Positions 1 to 8,409 of a stretch of DNA of 33,324 nucleotides are shown piece by piece. The notes below the pieces were generated by a model. That model was not told the origin of the DNA. It made no database searches and saw only the letters and a program-made list of their open reading frames with translations. Source of the DNA: a virus. Position 1 is the stretch's first letter, and the number at the start of each line of letters is the position of its first letter. The position numbers were made by a program, and so were the translations under genes. The stretch lies in the IMG/VR virus record IMGVR_UViG_3300015192_000005, positions 1-33,324 of that record. One strand, given 5' to 3'.

Positions 1-492
1 GACCTCGCCAGCGGTACCGGTACCGCTTTCGACGGCTCGAGCGCGCTCACGGTCGCTGCTGACCTCGTCTCCGGCACCGGTACCGCTGGGGATGCCTCGA
101 GTACGCTGGCCACCGCTGCCGACCTCGTCTCCGGTACCGGTACCGCTGGCGACGGCTCGAGTGCGCTCACGGTCGCGGCCGTCCAGCCCGCCAGCGCTGG
201 CGGCGCGCTGGACGGCTGGAGCGCGCTCACCGTCAACGCCGACCTCACCTCCGGGACTGGGGTCGCCCCGGACGCCACGGTCTCCACCTCGTCCTCTGTC
301 TCCGCTCCGGCCGACCTCGTCTCCGGTACCGGTACCGCCCTGGATGCCTCGAGCGCGCTGGTCACCGCTGCCGACCTCGTCTCCGGTACTGGTTCCGCCC
401 CGGACGGCTTGAGCGCGCTCACCGTCGCCGCAGACCAGCCCTCCGGCGTTGGCTCCGCCCCGGACGCCACCGTCACGGTAGGGGTCACGCCA
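1..492 (+). repeat. 60-bp in-frame tandem repeats (about 8 units)
   Basis: Units start at 1, 61, 121, 181, 241, 313, 373 and 433. All steps are exactly 60 bp except 241 to 313, which is 72 bp and therefore carries a 12-bp in-frame insertion. Most units begin GACCTC or GACC followed by a GGTACCGGTACCG-like core. Units 181, 241 and 433 have diverged. The period is a multiple of three, so unit gain or loss by recombination would keep the frame. Confidence 0.85.
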
Positions 493-786
493 CCCACGGC
501 AGTGGCCGGCGGTACCGGCATCGCCCCGGACGCCCTGGTCGCCCTGGTCGTGTTCGCGGGATGGTCCGGAGGTACGGCCATCGGCTCCGATGGGGCTGTT
601 CTACTAGTGGGCCGCATCGGCATCCTGACCAGCGCTACCGTCGCCGCAGGGATGTTCAGCGCCACCGCCGGCACGTCCGAGGCCAGCGCCACGTCCGGCG
701 CGGCTGCTACGTCCACTGACCGACCCCGGGCTGCGCTCGTTGGCTCGCAGTCTGGCGGGGTGGCTACGTCGGTGGTCGGCCCGTGA
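1..786 (+). CDS. Repeat-rich virion-associated protein, 3' end (partial)
   Basis: The frame is open from the left edge to a TGA at 784-786, giving 261 visible residues; the start lies outside the window. The first ~160 residues are tandem ~20-residue units with the core SGTGTA-x-D followed by an A/L/T/V-rich stretch. The remainder is a low-complexity Ala/Gly/Thr/Ser tail. No catalytic motif or membrane segment is visible. It sits directly upstream of the head-tail connector, where capsid or capsid-decorating proteins usually lie, so it may be a repeat-bearing surface or decoration protein or the C-terminus of a capsid protein. This frame is preferred because its small-residue beta-repeat composition is coherent, while the alternative frames give Pro/Arg-rich shadows. 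The structural role is inferred from position only. Confidence 0.6.
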   Translation, partial: DLASGTGTAFDGSSALTVAADLVSGTGTAGDASSTLATAADLVSGTGTAGDGSSALTVAAVQPASAGGALDGWSALTVNADLTSGTGVAPDATVSTSSSVSAPADLVSGTGTALDASSALVTAADLVSGTGSAPDGLSALTVAADQPSGVGSAPDATVTVGVTPPTAVAGGTGIAPDALVALVVFAGWSGGTAIGSDGAVLLVGRIGILTSATVAAGMFSATAGTSEASATSGAAATSTDRPRAALVGSQSGGVATSVVGP

Positions 787-827
787 ACTCGCTACCAGCG
801 AGGACGTCAAACCGGCGCGCGTACACC

Positions 828-846
828 GTAGTCTGTCCATAAGGGA
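828..846 (+). promoter_or_regulatory. Late-gene upstream motif, copy 1
   Basis: A 19-nt sequence matches 17 of 19 positions with 10901-10919. Each copy lies just upstream of a gene, here 10 nt before the GTG at 857. It contains TAGTCT (829-834), which could be a -10 element, and AAGGGA (841-846), which serves as ribosome binding site for the connector gene. No good -35 is visible at 16-18 nt, so if it is a promoter it is phage-specific or activator-dependent. Confidence 0.45.
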
Positions 847-856
847 TGGTGATCCG

Positions 857-1678
857 GTGACGTACTACGTGGGGCAACTCGTAAGCGTGGCGACCGTCGT
901 CACGGACGCTACCGGCACGCCCACGGACGCCACCGTCGTTGCCACCGTTACCGACCCGGCCGGCGTCGTGACCACGCCGGCCGTGACGCACGGGACCACC
1001 GGTAACTACTCCGTCGCCGTACCGGTCACCCTGGCCGGCGACTACGCGTACACGTTCGCCGCTTCCGGCACCGTGACGGCCGTCGACTCGGGCCAGTTCC
1101 ACGTTGAGGTCACCGGGCTCCGCATCGTCGGATTGGCGGAGGTCAAGAAACACGCCAACATCACCACCACCACCGACGATGGCGAGATCAACGACTTCAT
1201 CGCCACCGCGCAGGAGGTCATCGAGTTCATCGTGGGCCCCGTCGTCGGGACGACCTACATCGAACTGTTCCCCGGGCGCGTGGGTCGGATTGTCCTGCTC
1301 CACGCGCCGGTACGCTCCGTCGTCTCGATTCAGGAGCGCTTCGGTAGCACCGTGCTCCGCACGCTGGCCACCACTGAGTATTACCTGGACATCAATACCG
1401 GCGTGATCGACCGGACGCAGACCACCGGGCTCCCGTTCTACTTCGGTGGGGACAATGTCCTGGTGACGTACGTGGGCGGCCGGGTCGTCACGCCCAACAT
1501 CCGTCAGGCAGCCAAGGAGCTGGCCGTCCACCTATACCGGCGCTCCCAGGTGCTCCGTGGTGGCCGGCGGCCGTCCAGCACGGATAACGACCCCTCAACG
1601 GTGATCATGGGATACGCGATCCCGAACGCTGTGATCGAGATGTTGGGGCCCAACAAGCGCGCACCGGTGGTGATCTAG
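857..1678 (+). CDS. Head-tail connector (gp6-like adaptor) with N-terminal Ig-like domain
   Basis: The 273-residue product has two parts. Residues ~1-85 are a beta-rich Ig-like segment (VTDATGTPTDATV, then a TGNYSV...AGDYAY pattern). Residues ~90-270 are a gp6-like connector with an alpha-helical start (LAEVKKHANI, then INDFIATAQEVIEFIVGP), a beta core and a C-terminal helix region. Such adaptors form a ring at the portal vertex to which the tail completion proteins bind. The frame extends upstream to 740, but the GTG at 857 is preferred because AAGGGA lies 10 nt upstream and the segment before it has no family character. It is followed directly by the next neck gene. The family call comes from residue pattern and gene order; the Ig-like part is an inference. 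Confidence 0.7.
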   Translation: MTYYVGQLVSVATVVTDATGTPTDATVVATVTDPAGVVTTPAVTHGTTGNYSVAVPVTLAGDYAYTFAASGTVTAVDSGQFHVEVTGLRIVGLAEVKKHANITTTTDDGEINDFIATAQEVIEFIVGPVVGTTYIELFPGRVGRIVLLHAPVRSVVSIQERFGSTVLRTLATTEYYLDINTGVIDRTQTTGLPFYFGGDNVLVTYVGGRVVTPNIRQAAKELAVHLYRRSQVLRGGRRPSSTDNDPSTVIMGYAIPNAVIEMLGPNKRAPVVI

Positions 1679-2155
1679 ATGCCCGCGATCACCACGACTG
1701 TCCCCGCGGTCCTCAACGCCCTGGTGGCGCTGGCGTCGTCCGTCATGCCGACCTCAGTCGCGGTCCACGATGGGCCGCCCACGGAGCCGATCGCACCCGA
1801 GTACCTCTCTATCGGGTTCAGCGCTGACGACGAGGTATCGGCGGTCAGCGGGAGCCTGCGGGACGAAGGCAACCACATATCCAGCGAGTCCTACAACGTG
1901 CGCTGTCAGCTCTCCGTCATGACCGGCGACATGACGGTCGGGGCCGTCATCGTCCAGCGCGCTCGGATCGCATCACTCTTCGCGTTGTACGTCGCCGCAC
2001 TGCGCGCCGACCCGCAGCTCCTGGGGGCGCTGGTCGCCGGTGGCCGGGCGGACCTCGGACAGTACGCCTGGACGTACGGTCCGACCAGTGGCGGGACGGT
2101 GGCCACGATTGATTTTGACGTCACGGTCATGGCCGGGTTCCTGGGTGCGACATGA
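1679..2155 (+). CDS. Neck protein, probably tail terminator
   Basis: The 158-residue product starts at the ATG immediately after the connector's TAG and overlaps the next start by 4 nt (ATGA). The N-terminal helix (AVLNALVALASS), the VHDGPP segment followed by a beta strand (EYLSIGF), and the paired C-terminal strands ending in an F-x-V-x-V-M pattern resemble tail terminator proteins, which cap the tail tube at the head end. Position between connector and major tail protein agrees. Head-closure protein is the main alternative. Confidence 0.6.
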   Translation: MPAITTTVPAVLNALVALASSVMPTSVAVHDGPPTEPIAPEYLSIGFSADDEVSAVSGSLRDEGNHISSESYNVRCQLSVMTGDMTVGAVIVQRARIASLFALYVAALRADPQLLGALVAGGRADLGQYAWTYGPTSGGTVATIDFDVTVMAGFLGAT

Positions 2156-2457
2156 GCCGTGTCGACCTGCACCGTGCTGAGATCCGAGCCATTGCCGGTG
2201 ATCGCTACGTGTTCGCTGCGCTTCGTCGCGAGGGCCGCAAGGTACAGGCGAACGCGCAAGCGCGCGCCCCGATCGGTTTCGGCAGTCACGGCAAGCCGGC
2301 AGGATACCTTCGGTCGCGCATCGTCATGCAGACCGTAAAGAAATCGACGTACCCGTACGTTCGCGTGGCCACGCTCGATGTGGAGCCGTGGCGCGGCCAC
2401 CGGGGCGGATGGCCGAATGGCCGCGAGCAGAACAACCGCACACACTATCTGGGCTGA
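2152..2457 (+). CDS. HK97-gp10-like neck/tail-completion protein
   Basis: The 101-residue basic protein begins at ATG 2152, overlapping the preceding stop. It shows the small neck-protein pattern: a helix (VFAALRREGRKVQANAQA) followed by RAPIGFGSHGKPAGYLRSRI, as in HK97-gp10-like proteins where P-x-G/TG-x-LR follows the helix. Such proteins join the head connector to the tail. It lacks the longer C-terminal part of classical gp10 and ends in GREQNNRTHYLG. The assignment rests on motif and synteny. Confidence 0.55.
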   Translation: MSRVDLHRAEIRAIAGDRYVFAALRREGRKVQANAQARAPIGFGSHGKPAGYLRSRIVMQTVKKSTYPYVRVATLDVEPWRGHRGGWPNGREQNNRTHYLG

Positions 2458-2470
2458 GGAGGGAACGACC

Positions 2471-2770
2471 ATGACAGCACCTGTACCAACGGGTGATCCG
2501 GAGCTTGACGCTTACAACGCTGCGCAATTCGCGGAGTGGGGTCGGTACGTCGCGCTGGGGGACATCACCTGGAAGGGAGGGCTCGCCGCAACGCTGGGCC
2601 ATGCCGTCCCCGTCTCCGTCGCGGAGGCTCGAGGCTGGGTCGACCTGGGCCTAGTCGCTGATCGCAACACAAAGGAAGGCCGCGATGCGCTCCGCGCGGC
2701 CGGTCATGAACTTCCGCCGGAAGAGCCAGCGAAAAAGGCACCGGCTAAGAGCAAAGAGCAGGATGCCTGA
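2471..2770 (+). CDS. Small hypothetical protein between neck and major tail genes
   Basis: The 99-residue product starts at ATG 2471, preceded by GAGGAGGG at 2457-2463. It has an acidic N-terminus, a central W/G-rich segment and a Lys/Glu/Ala tail ending EEPAKKAPAKSKEQDA, typical of small actinophage head-tail region proteins of unknown role. Its stop overlaps the major tail protein start by one base (TGATG), suggesting coupled translation. I recognise no domain. Confidence 0.6.
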   Translation: MTAPVPTGDPELDAYNAAQFAEWGRYVALGDITWKGGLAATLGHAVPVSVAEARGWVDLGLVADRNTKEGRDALRAAGHELPPEEPAKKAPAKSKEQDA

Positions 2771-3348
2771 TGCCCTCCATCGCCACCCCCACGATCCTCA
2801 CCGATCCGGGTTACCTCTTCCGCGCGATCCTCGGGACCGCCGAACCGACGTACGCCGTCACCGCATCCAAGTTCACCGACGTATGGGCCGCCGCGTGGGT
2901 ACCGGTGGGCGCCACGCTGGACGGTACGGATTTCAACTACGACATCAAGGTCGAGCCGATCCGCGCGGCTGAGTTGCTTGACCCGCTTGCGTGGAAGACT
3001 ACCGACCGCACCGGCATGGTCGGGTTCAACATGCTCGACTGGACGTTGACGAAGTTCTCATGGGCGCTCAACGGCGGTACGCAATCCATCGTCTCCGGTA
3101 CGACCACGACCCAGATCAATGCGCTGGTCCCGCCTGTCCTCGGCGCAGAGACCCGTTGCATGTTGGGCTGGGAGTCCCTGGACGGGACTGTCCGGTTCAT
3201 CTGGTACCAGGGCATTAGCTCCGGCACGGTCAAGAGTGCGTTCAAGCGGGCGCCGGCCGTCACCGCGATTACCACGATGTTCAACCTGGAGATCCCGTCT
3301 GGCGGGCAGCCGTTCCGCGCGCTGACAGCAGGTACCGCACGTGTCTAG
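2770..3348 (+). CDS. Major tail protein
   Basis: The 192-residue, Thr/Gly/Ala-rich, beta-strand-dominated protein lies immediately before the tail assembly chaperone and tape measure genes, the invariant place of the tail tube subunit. It includes VWAAAWVPVGATLDGTDF near the N-terminus and ends in PFRALTAGTARV. It starts with ATG at 2770 (TGATG overlap with the previous stop) and its end overlaps the chaperone start by 8 nt. The call comes from synteny plus composition; tube proteins diverge too much for a motif-based call. Confidence 0.75.
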   Translation: MPSIATPTILTDPGYLFRAILGTAEPTYAVTASKFTDVWAAAWVPVGATLDGTDFNYDIKVEPIRAAELLDPLAWKTTDRTGMVGFNMLDWTLTKFSWALNGGTQSIVSGTTTTQINALVPPVLGAETRCMLGWESLDGTVRFIWYQGISSGTVKSAFKRAPAVTAITTMFNLEIPSGGQPFRALTAGTARV

Positions 3349-3859
3349 TCTCGGTGACCTCGGCAAGCCTCGCGTATCGGCTGGACTCACGTTCGGTTGG
3401 TTCGGTGCGACCATCCGTGTCTCGGATGCCGCGAGTGATCTCGTCTTCCTGGACTTCATCGCCAGTTCCAGTGGCGTGAGCTTCGATCCCGACAACCTGA
3501 CGCCGGGACAGGTTGCGTCCGCAAGTACCGCGATCATGGACTACCTGCGGAGTCAGGTCCACGCGGACGACTGGGCTGAGTTCTGGCGTCTCGCCAAGGA
3601 CAACGGTCAGACCATCGAGGACCTGATGACCGTGGCGCGCTCCATCACGGAAGCGGTCTCGCGTTTCCCTACTGGGCGGCCCACCGCCTCACTGAGTGGG
3701 CCGCCCAGCACGCCGGAGAGGTCCGAGGACGTCTCATACTCTCCGGTCAGTCCGCTGGGCATCATCGACCCCAAGGTGGATCGGGCGTTCTCGCTCCTGA
3801 AGGGACGACCGGACCTCAAGAGTGTGGTCTGGGATGCGCAAGCAGCGCGGGAGGGATAG
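3341..3859 (+). CDS. Tail assembly chaperone, short form (gpG-like)
   Basis: The 172-residue product starts at GTG 3341 inside the 3' end of the major tail gene. The N-terminal half is compact and acidic (FGWFGATIRVSD, then DFIASSSG and ADDWAEFWRLAKDNGQTIEDL). The second half is a Pro/Ser-rich linker followed by DPKVDRAFSLLKGRPDLKSV. The TAG at 3857-3859 follows a slippery GGGA context, and an open -1 frame continues to 4092. These chaperones coat the tape measure protein during tube polymerisation; the short form is normally in excess. Confidence 0.75.
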   Translation: MSSLGDLGKPRVSAGLTFGWFGATIRVSDAASDLVFLDFIASSSGVSFDPDNLTPGQVASASTAIMDYLRSQVHADDWAEFWRLAKDNGQTIEDLMTVARSITEAVSRFPTGRPTASLSGPPSTPERSEDVSYSPVSPLGIIDPKVDRAFSLLKGRPDLKSVVWDAQAAREG

Positions 3860-4092
3860 GGATCGCGGAACTCTGCGCCGTCGCCTACGTGATGCTGCTC
3901 GAGCGCGTGGACATGTTCTCCGTCGCAGCATGGCAGGCAGCGCTCATCGCACACGCGAGCGGCGCCGAGGTCGAGATACCCGACCCCGATGGCGCTCGAG
4001 ACGACTTCATCGAAGCACTTGCGAAACCACCGATGGCGCTGACCAACTCTGACCAATGGGTGCTGCGTACGGCACTCGGGTTACCGACGTGA
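3341..4092 (+). CDS. Tail assembly chaperone, predicted -1 frameshift product (gpGT-like)
   Basis: The -1 frame continues past the short form's TAG and encodes IGIAELCAVAYVMLLERVDM and onward to the stop at 4090-4092, resembling the T extension of siphovirus chaperones. That frame has no convincing independent start: its first ATG (3889) lacks a ribosome binding site and would remove the AELCAVAYVMLLE segment. The best slip point is G-GGA-TAG (3853-3859): a glycine tRNA on GGA can re-pair with GGG when the stop occupies the A site. The join would follow the AAREG end of the short form. The fusion is 250 residues. Confidence 0.65.
3853..3859 (+). promoter_or_regulatory. Candidate -1 frameshift site (GGGATAG)
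   Basis: In the zero frame the codons are GAG GGA TAG; slipping back one base reads GGG ATA. This is not a canonical XXXYYYZ heptamer, so it would be a single-tRNA, stop-stimulated slip. No other good slippery heptamer is visible in the overlap of the two frames. Confidence 0.45.
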
Positions 4093-4106
4093 GGGAGGGA
4101 TCGTAG

Positions 4107-6131
4107 ATGCCTGGTGGCAGTCTCGCGGACTACTTCGTCACGGTGAAACCCGACCTTGACAAGTTCGGTCCCGAACTCAAGGCCAAGCTACTGGCAACCG
4201 ACAACAGCACCGGCACTGACAGCAACGTCGTCGGGAAGACCATCGGTCGAGAGATCGCTAAGGGTGCGTCCACCGCCACCAGTGATGGGTTGAAGGCCGC
4301 CTTGCCGGCGGCTATCACCACGGCGGGGGGCGCGTCCGCCGGAGCTGCGCAGGGCGCCGGTATCACTATCGCCGGCACTATGACCGCCGCACTCGTGGTC
4401 GGTATTGTCGCCGCTGTCCCGGTCATCGCCGCGGCGACTAGCGTCGCGTTGGTGGGTGGCATGGGATTGAGCTTCATCGGGCTCGGTGCGTTCATCCTCG
4501 CCAAGACCTCGCCGCACGTGCAGGATGCCGCGAAGCGCCTCATGGAGATCGCCAAAGAGGAGTTCCACGCTGCTGCCCAGCCCATGATGCAGCCGATGGT
4601 TGATGCAATCAAACTGACCTGGACGACGCTACGCACTCAACTGGCGCCTCAGTTTCGGTCAGCGTTCTCCATCATGGCGAGTGCTGTCGTCCCATTGACC
4701 GCTGGGCTCCTAGGATTCCTCACCTCCGCTATGCCCGGGTTCCTCTCAGCGATGCGCACCGCGAATGGCGTCGTGGTCGCCCTCGCTCAAGCCATGCCAC
4801 GTATGGGTACCGCGTTGGGCGACTTCTTCGTGATGATCGGACACAACGCGCCGCTCCTAGATCGTCTCACTGGCGTACTCGTGACATGGATCAACAACTC
4901 GTTCAAGGTACTTGGGCCGCTGGTCTACGGGCTCACGGTCATCTTCGGTGACCTCGTGAACACGTGGCGCGCGTTTCAGATCCTGCTTGAGAACAGCGCG
5001 AAGACTGTCGGAGGGTGGATCGGATCCGCCCAAGGACTCGCAGCCGCATGGCACCCACTGGGTGAGGCCATCAAGACGGCGTGGCACGCGATGGAGAACT
5101 TCGCCACCGCGAGTAGCCGGAAAGACATCCTCACCACAGGGCGAACGCTCGCTGACGCACTGCTCGCCCTGTGGAACCAGCTCATGACGTTCCTCATCGA
5201 GGCTTGGAAACGTCTCTGGAAAGAGATCGTGAAGTGGTGGGATCACACGGGCTCACCCATGCTCAAGGCTGCCCTCGCTGCTGGTCTTGACATGCTCATC
5301 GCCGTGGTCCTCGCGAAGATGGACCAACTCGGCGCAAGCATGGTCAAGAAGACCAACAAGGCGATAAATGGGATCGTGTCGGACTTCCTGGACCTGCCTG
5401 CGCAGGTGTACGTCATCCTGGACGCTTTCGTCGTCAACACCGCCGCCAGGGCATCCGCGTTGGTCGCTGGCATCATCCGATGGCTGCGCACCCTGCCCGG
5501 CGCGGCTGTCGCTGTCATCTCGGGCGTCGGCCCCGGCATCCTCAACGTCCTCAGCAACGCCGCTAACGGTGCCGTGGTCACCGTGCTCAACCTGGTCGCC
5601 CGAGTGGTAGGCGTGTTCGCGCGGCTCGCCGGACAGGTGGCCAGCGCACTCGGGAACGTGCCTAGTGCGGTCATCGGGGCGTTGGCCGGAGCCGGTAGTT
5701 GGCTCTACAACGCCGGCCAGTCCGTGATCTCTGGCATGATCAATGGCATTCGGAACGCCGCAAGCGGGCTCGCAGACGCTGCCGCCAACGCCGCGCGTTC
5801 CGCGCTGAACGCCGCGAAGGCCGCTATCGGGATCCAAAGCCCATCTAAGGCGTTCCGTGACCAGGTGGGCCGTCCAGCCATTGAGGGCCTGGTCGCCGGT
5901 GTTCACGCCGCTATGCCCAACGCCCGCTCCGCCGTGCGGGACAGCGTCGCCAGCCTGGTACCCGCCGCTCGAGCAGGGCTGTCCGGCGCCGGCTCAGCGG
6001 GTACGGACGCCAGTGACCTCCTGGACGTGCTCACGGACATCCGTGAGCTGATCGCCAGCCTGCCCAGTGGCGTAGCCGGAGCGCTCACCGGTGGCGTGCG
6101 CTCCGCGAGCCAGCTTGCCAGGGCCCGCTGA
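4107..6131 (+). CDS. Tape measure protein
   Basis: The 674-residue, Ala/Gly/Val-rich protein directly follows the chaperone genes, with a strong ribosome binding site (GAGGGAGGGA, 4091-4100). It begins SLADYFVTVKPDLDKFGPEL, a common tape-measure opening. A long hydrophobic stretch (~84-132) may contribute to membrane interaction during DNA entry. A second amphipathic and hydrophobic region spans ~430-560, followed by the GIQSPSKAFRDQVG segment frequent near tape measure C-termini. No peptidase or muralytic domain is visible. At the usual 1.5 angstrom per residue this predicts a tail near 100 nm, which is an inference. Confidence 0.9.
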   Translation: MPGGSLADYFVTVKPDLDKFGPELKAKLLATDNSTGTDSNVVGKTIGREIAKGASTATSDGLKAALPAAITTAGGASAGAAQGAGITIAGTMTAALVVGIVAAVPVIAAATSVALVGGMGLSFIGLGAFILAKTSPHVQDAAKRLMEIAKEEFHAAAQPMMQPMVDAIKLTWTTLRTQLAPQFRSAFSIMASAVVPLTAGLLGFLTSAMPGFLSAMRTANGVVVALAQAMPRMGTALGDFFVMIGHNAPLLDRLTGVLVTWINNSFKVLGPLVYGLTVIFGDLVNTWRAFQILLENSAKTVGGWIGSAQGLAAAWHPLGEAIKTAWHAMENFATASSRKDILTTGRTLADALLALWNQLMTFLIEAWKRLWKEIVKWWDHTGSPMLKAALAAGLDMLIAVVLAKMDQLGASMVKKTNKAINGIVSDFLDLPAQVYVILDAFVVNTAARASALVAGIIRWLRTLPGAAVAVISGVGPGILNVLSNAANGAVVTVLNLVARVVGVFARLAGQVASALGNVPSAVIGALAGAGSWLYNAGQSVISGMINGIRNAASGLADAAANAARSALNAAKAAIGIQSPSKAFRDQVGRPAIEGLVAGVHAAMPNARSAVRDSVASLVPAARAGLSGAGSAGTDASDLLDVLTDIRELIASLPSGVAGALTGGVRSASQLARAR

Positions 6132-6139
6132 CATGGGAG

Positions 6140-6529
6140 GTGAGTAAGATCGCCACGCTCACGCTCACCGCGCTGTGGGTCAACCTCGTCTCCACCGGCG
6201 CCGCCGTGTCTGCGTACAGCGACCCGGGGCGCTCCCGCGTCCACGACATCGCTGGCGACGTCCGCACGTACGCCGGCGGCCGCCAGCGCTCAGCCAGCCA
6301 GACCGGTGAGCGCACCGTGTTCTCATTCCAACTGCTCGGCGTCACCGCCGCCACGTGCGACACGCTGAGGCTGTGGGTAGGCCAGACCGTCCAGGTACGC
6401 GACCACCGCGGCCAACGATTCTTCGGCGTGTATTACTCCGTCGACATGGGCGCCGGGCGCCGGGACAAGGTGGGCGTGTACGACCCGGCTATCACGCTTA
6501 AGGGCGTCACGTACACGGAAGCGGTCTAG
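6140..6529 (+). CDS. Minor tail protein (distal-tail region)
   Basis: The 129-residue protein starts at GTG 6140. A GGGAGG lies directly against the start, which is too close for normal use, so coupling to the tape measure stop or a slightly different start is possible. It is beta-rich, beginning with alternating TLTLTALWVNLV, then GDVRTYAGGRQRSASQ and a VRDHRGQRFFGVYYSVD strand pair. In actinophages a protein with this pattern sits between the tape measure and the tail-hub proteins and probably joins tube to tip. Function is inferred from position. Confidence 0.6.
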   Translation: MSKIATLTLTALWVNLVSTGAAVSAYSDPGRSRVHDIAGDVRTYAGGRQRSASQTGERTVFSFQLLGVTAATCDTLRLWVGQTVQVRDHRGQRFFGVYYSVDMGAGRRDKVGVYDPAITLKGVTYTEAV

Positions 6530-6532
6530 TCG

Positions 6533-7660
6533 GTGCAGAACGTCCTGGACGGGCCGCGTGCAGCGCTCACCGTCGCGCAGGTGCAGTACCTCATCCGCGA
6601 CTCGCCGGCCGTCACCGTGTCCGCCGGCCTGGAACTCCTAGACGCCAACCTTAACGTCACCGCCGACATCTCGGACAGCCTAGTTGGCGGGACGGTGTCC
6701 CGCGCGTCCTACGCCGTCCTGCACGGGACCGCATCGCTTGAGCTGTCCACCGCGCTCGACTGGGGCCAAGCCATCGTCCGGCCGTTCTACGTGATGACCG
6801 ATGGCGCGCTGTCCGCCCGCTTCAACCTCGGCGCGTACTACACGTCGGTACCGACGCGCGACGCTGGGCTGGCCACGCCCACCTACACCGTGAGCGGTTT
6901 CGATATCCTGCACAACCTCAACACGCCTGTAGGCGAGGCGTACTCCGTCGATACCGGCTCAACCTACCTGTCCGCTGTCGCGAGCATCCTCACCGCGCGC
7001 GGGTCGGTGTACGTGACGGACCAGACAGCATCCGCGAGCGTGCTCCCGTCCCCCAAGGTGTGGCCGTTCGACGACAAGACGACATGGCTCGCGATCGTGA
7101 ACGACCTCCTGGCCGCCATCGGGTACCGAGGCATCTTCTCCGACTGGAACGGCGTGCTCCACTGCGAGCCCTACCGACCACCCAACCAGCGCGCACCGGA
7201 GTGGTTGTACGACATCGGTCCGCTCACGTCCATGCTGTCCGTCTCTCGCGTCGTCACAGAGGACTACTTCGACGCACCGAACCGGTGGGTCTACTACCGC
7301 TCCAACAACGTCGACAGCACGGCGCCGGTCGAGGGTAATGGCATCTACACCTACGTCAACGCCAGCACCGGACCGACGTCCATCCTCGCCCGCAACGGCC
7401 GGGTCATCACTGCCGTACGCCCGGTAGACGTGGCCGACCAGGCATCGTTGGTGAGCCTGGCGACGGCAGGGATTGACGCAGACCTCCGGCTCATCCGGCA
7501 CGTCTCGCTGACCACGTTCCCCAACCCGCTGCACTGGCACTTTGACCGGGTCTACGTCACGGATGCGAGTCTCACCGGCACCTACTCCGATGTGCTGGTC
7601 ACCAACTGGTCGCTGCCGCTGGACGGTAGCGACATGTCACAGGAATGGACCATCCTGTGA
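6533..7660 (+). CDS. Minor tail protein, probable baseplate hub
   Basis: The 375-residue protein starts at GTG 6533, 3 nt after the preceding stop. It has the beta-barrel hub style of tail-associated proteins: a domain with DISDSLVGGTVSRASYAVLHG, then TVSGFDILHNLNTPVGE, a helical segment (TWLAIVNDLLAAIGY) followed by DWNGVLHCEPYRPP, and a C-terminal domain with WHFDRVYVTD. The GY-x-G-(I/L)-F-x-D-W-x-G-x-L motif recurs in hub proteins of actinophages. It overlaps the next gene by 4 nt. Confidence 0.65.
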   Translation: MQNVLDGPRAALTVAQVQYLIRDSPAVTVSAGLELLDANLNVTADISDSLVGGTVSRASYAVLHGTASLELSTALDWGQAIVRPFYVMTDGALSARFNLGAYYTSVPTRDAGLATPTYTVSGFDILHNLNTPVGEAYSVDTGSTYLSAVASILTARGSVYVTDQTASASVLPSPKVWPFDDKTTWLAIVNDLLAAIGYRGIFSDWNGVLHCEPYRPPNQRAPEWLYDIGPLTSMLSVSRVVTEDYFDAPNRWVYYRSNNVDSTAPVEGNGIYTYVNASTGPTSILARNGRVITAVRPVDVADQASLVSLATAGIDADLRLIRHVSLTTFPNPLHWHFDRVYVTDASLTGTYSDVLVTNWSLPLDGSDMSQEWTIL

Positions 7661-8397
7661 CGACCTTTGATATCGACCTCGCGAACCTAGTCCGACAACA
7701 GGTCGAGGCAAACGAGCAGGTCGACCGGGCCGCCGGCACGGTGTCCACCTTCACTCCCGGTACTGCACGTGCGATGGCCCAGTTCGACGGGTCGTCGCTC
7801 GCAGTACCGGTCAAGGTCATGGGTAACGTGCGGATCCGGGCCGGTGACCGGGTCGGGTTGATCCGCGTCGGCAGTGATTGGGTCATCTTCGGCACGCTGA
7901 ACGTGGCCCGGTTGATCGAGGGCTACGCCTTCACCCGGGCCGGTACGCTGGCCACGGCGGTCGGAGCCACGGAAGTGGCCCTCACCGCGTGGGAGGGCGT
8001 CACCATACCCACGTACCGCAACGGCAGGCTGTATTCCTTTGAGGGCCACGGTTTCGTGTACGACACTGGCTCATCGGGAAACGGGTCGCTGCAAACGGTC
8101 CTGTTCCGGGAGCAACTCAACAACAGTGGTTCCACCTTGCTTGCCTCCGTACCCGTGGTATCCCTAGGGGGTAGCATCGTCGTGCAGTGGTCGCATACCA
8201 GTTACGCGAAGAATACGAGCGGACTGGACGTCGCCGTTGCCAACGGACCGGGGTTGAGCATCACGAAGACACTCGGCGTGGGATCATCTTCGCTATACGC
8301 AGACTCCGCATACCCCACCGAGCTAATCGTTACCGACATCGGCTCCCTTGACGACCCGGCGCTAGCAAACCTCGTTGCGCGCGCAACACCGATGTAG
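7657..8397 (+). CDS. Minor tail protein
   Basis: The 246-residue protein starts at GTG 7657 (GTGA overlap, AGGAA upstream); an in-frame ATG at 7645 is possible but would create a longer overlap. The N-terminal ~75 residues form a beta domain (TARAMAQFDGSS, VPVKVMGNVRIRAGDRVGLIRVG), as in small OB-like tail-tip domains. The C-terminal part is beta-strand rich with Gly/Ser-rich loops, suggesting a receptor-proximal domain. It continues the tail-tip operon. Confidence 0.6.
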   Translation: MTTFDIDLANLVRQQVEANEQVDRAAGTVSTFTPGTARAMAQFDGSSLAVPVKVMGNVRIRAGDRVGLIRVGSDWVIFGTLNVARLIEGYAFTRAGTLATAVGATEVALTAWEGVTIPTYRNGRLYSFEGHGFVYDTGSSGNGSLQTVLFREQLNNSGSTLLASVPVVSLGGSIVVQWSHTSYAKNTSGLDVAVANGPGLSITKTLGVGSSSLYADSAYPTELIVTDIGSLDDPALANLVARATPM

Positions 8398-8409
8398 GGA
8401 GAGACGGTC

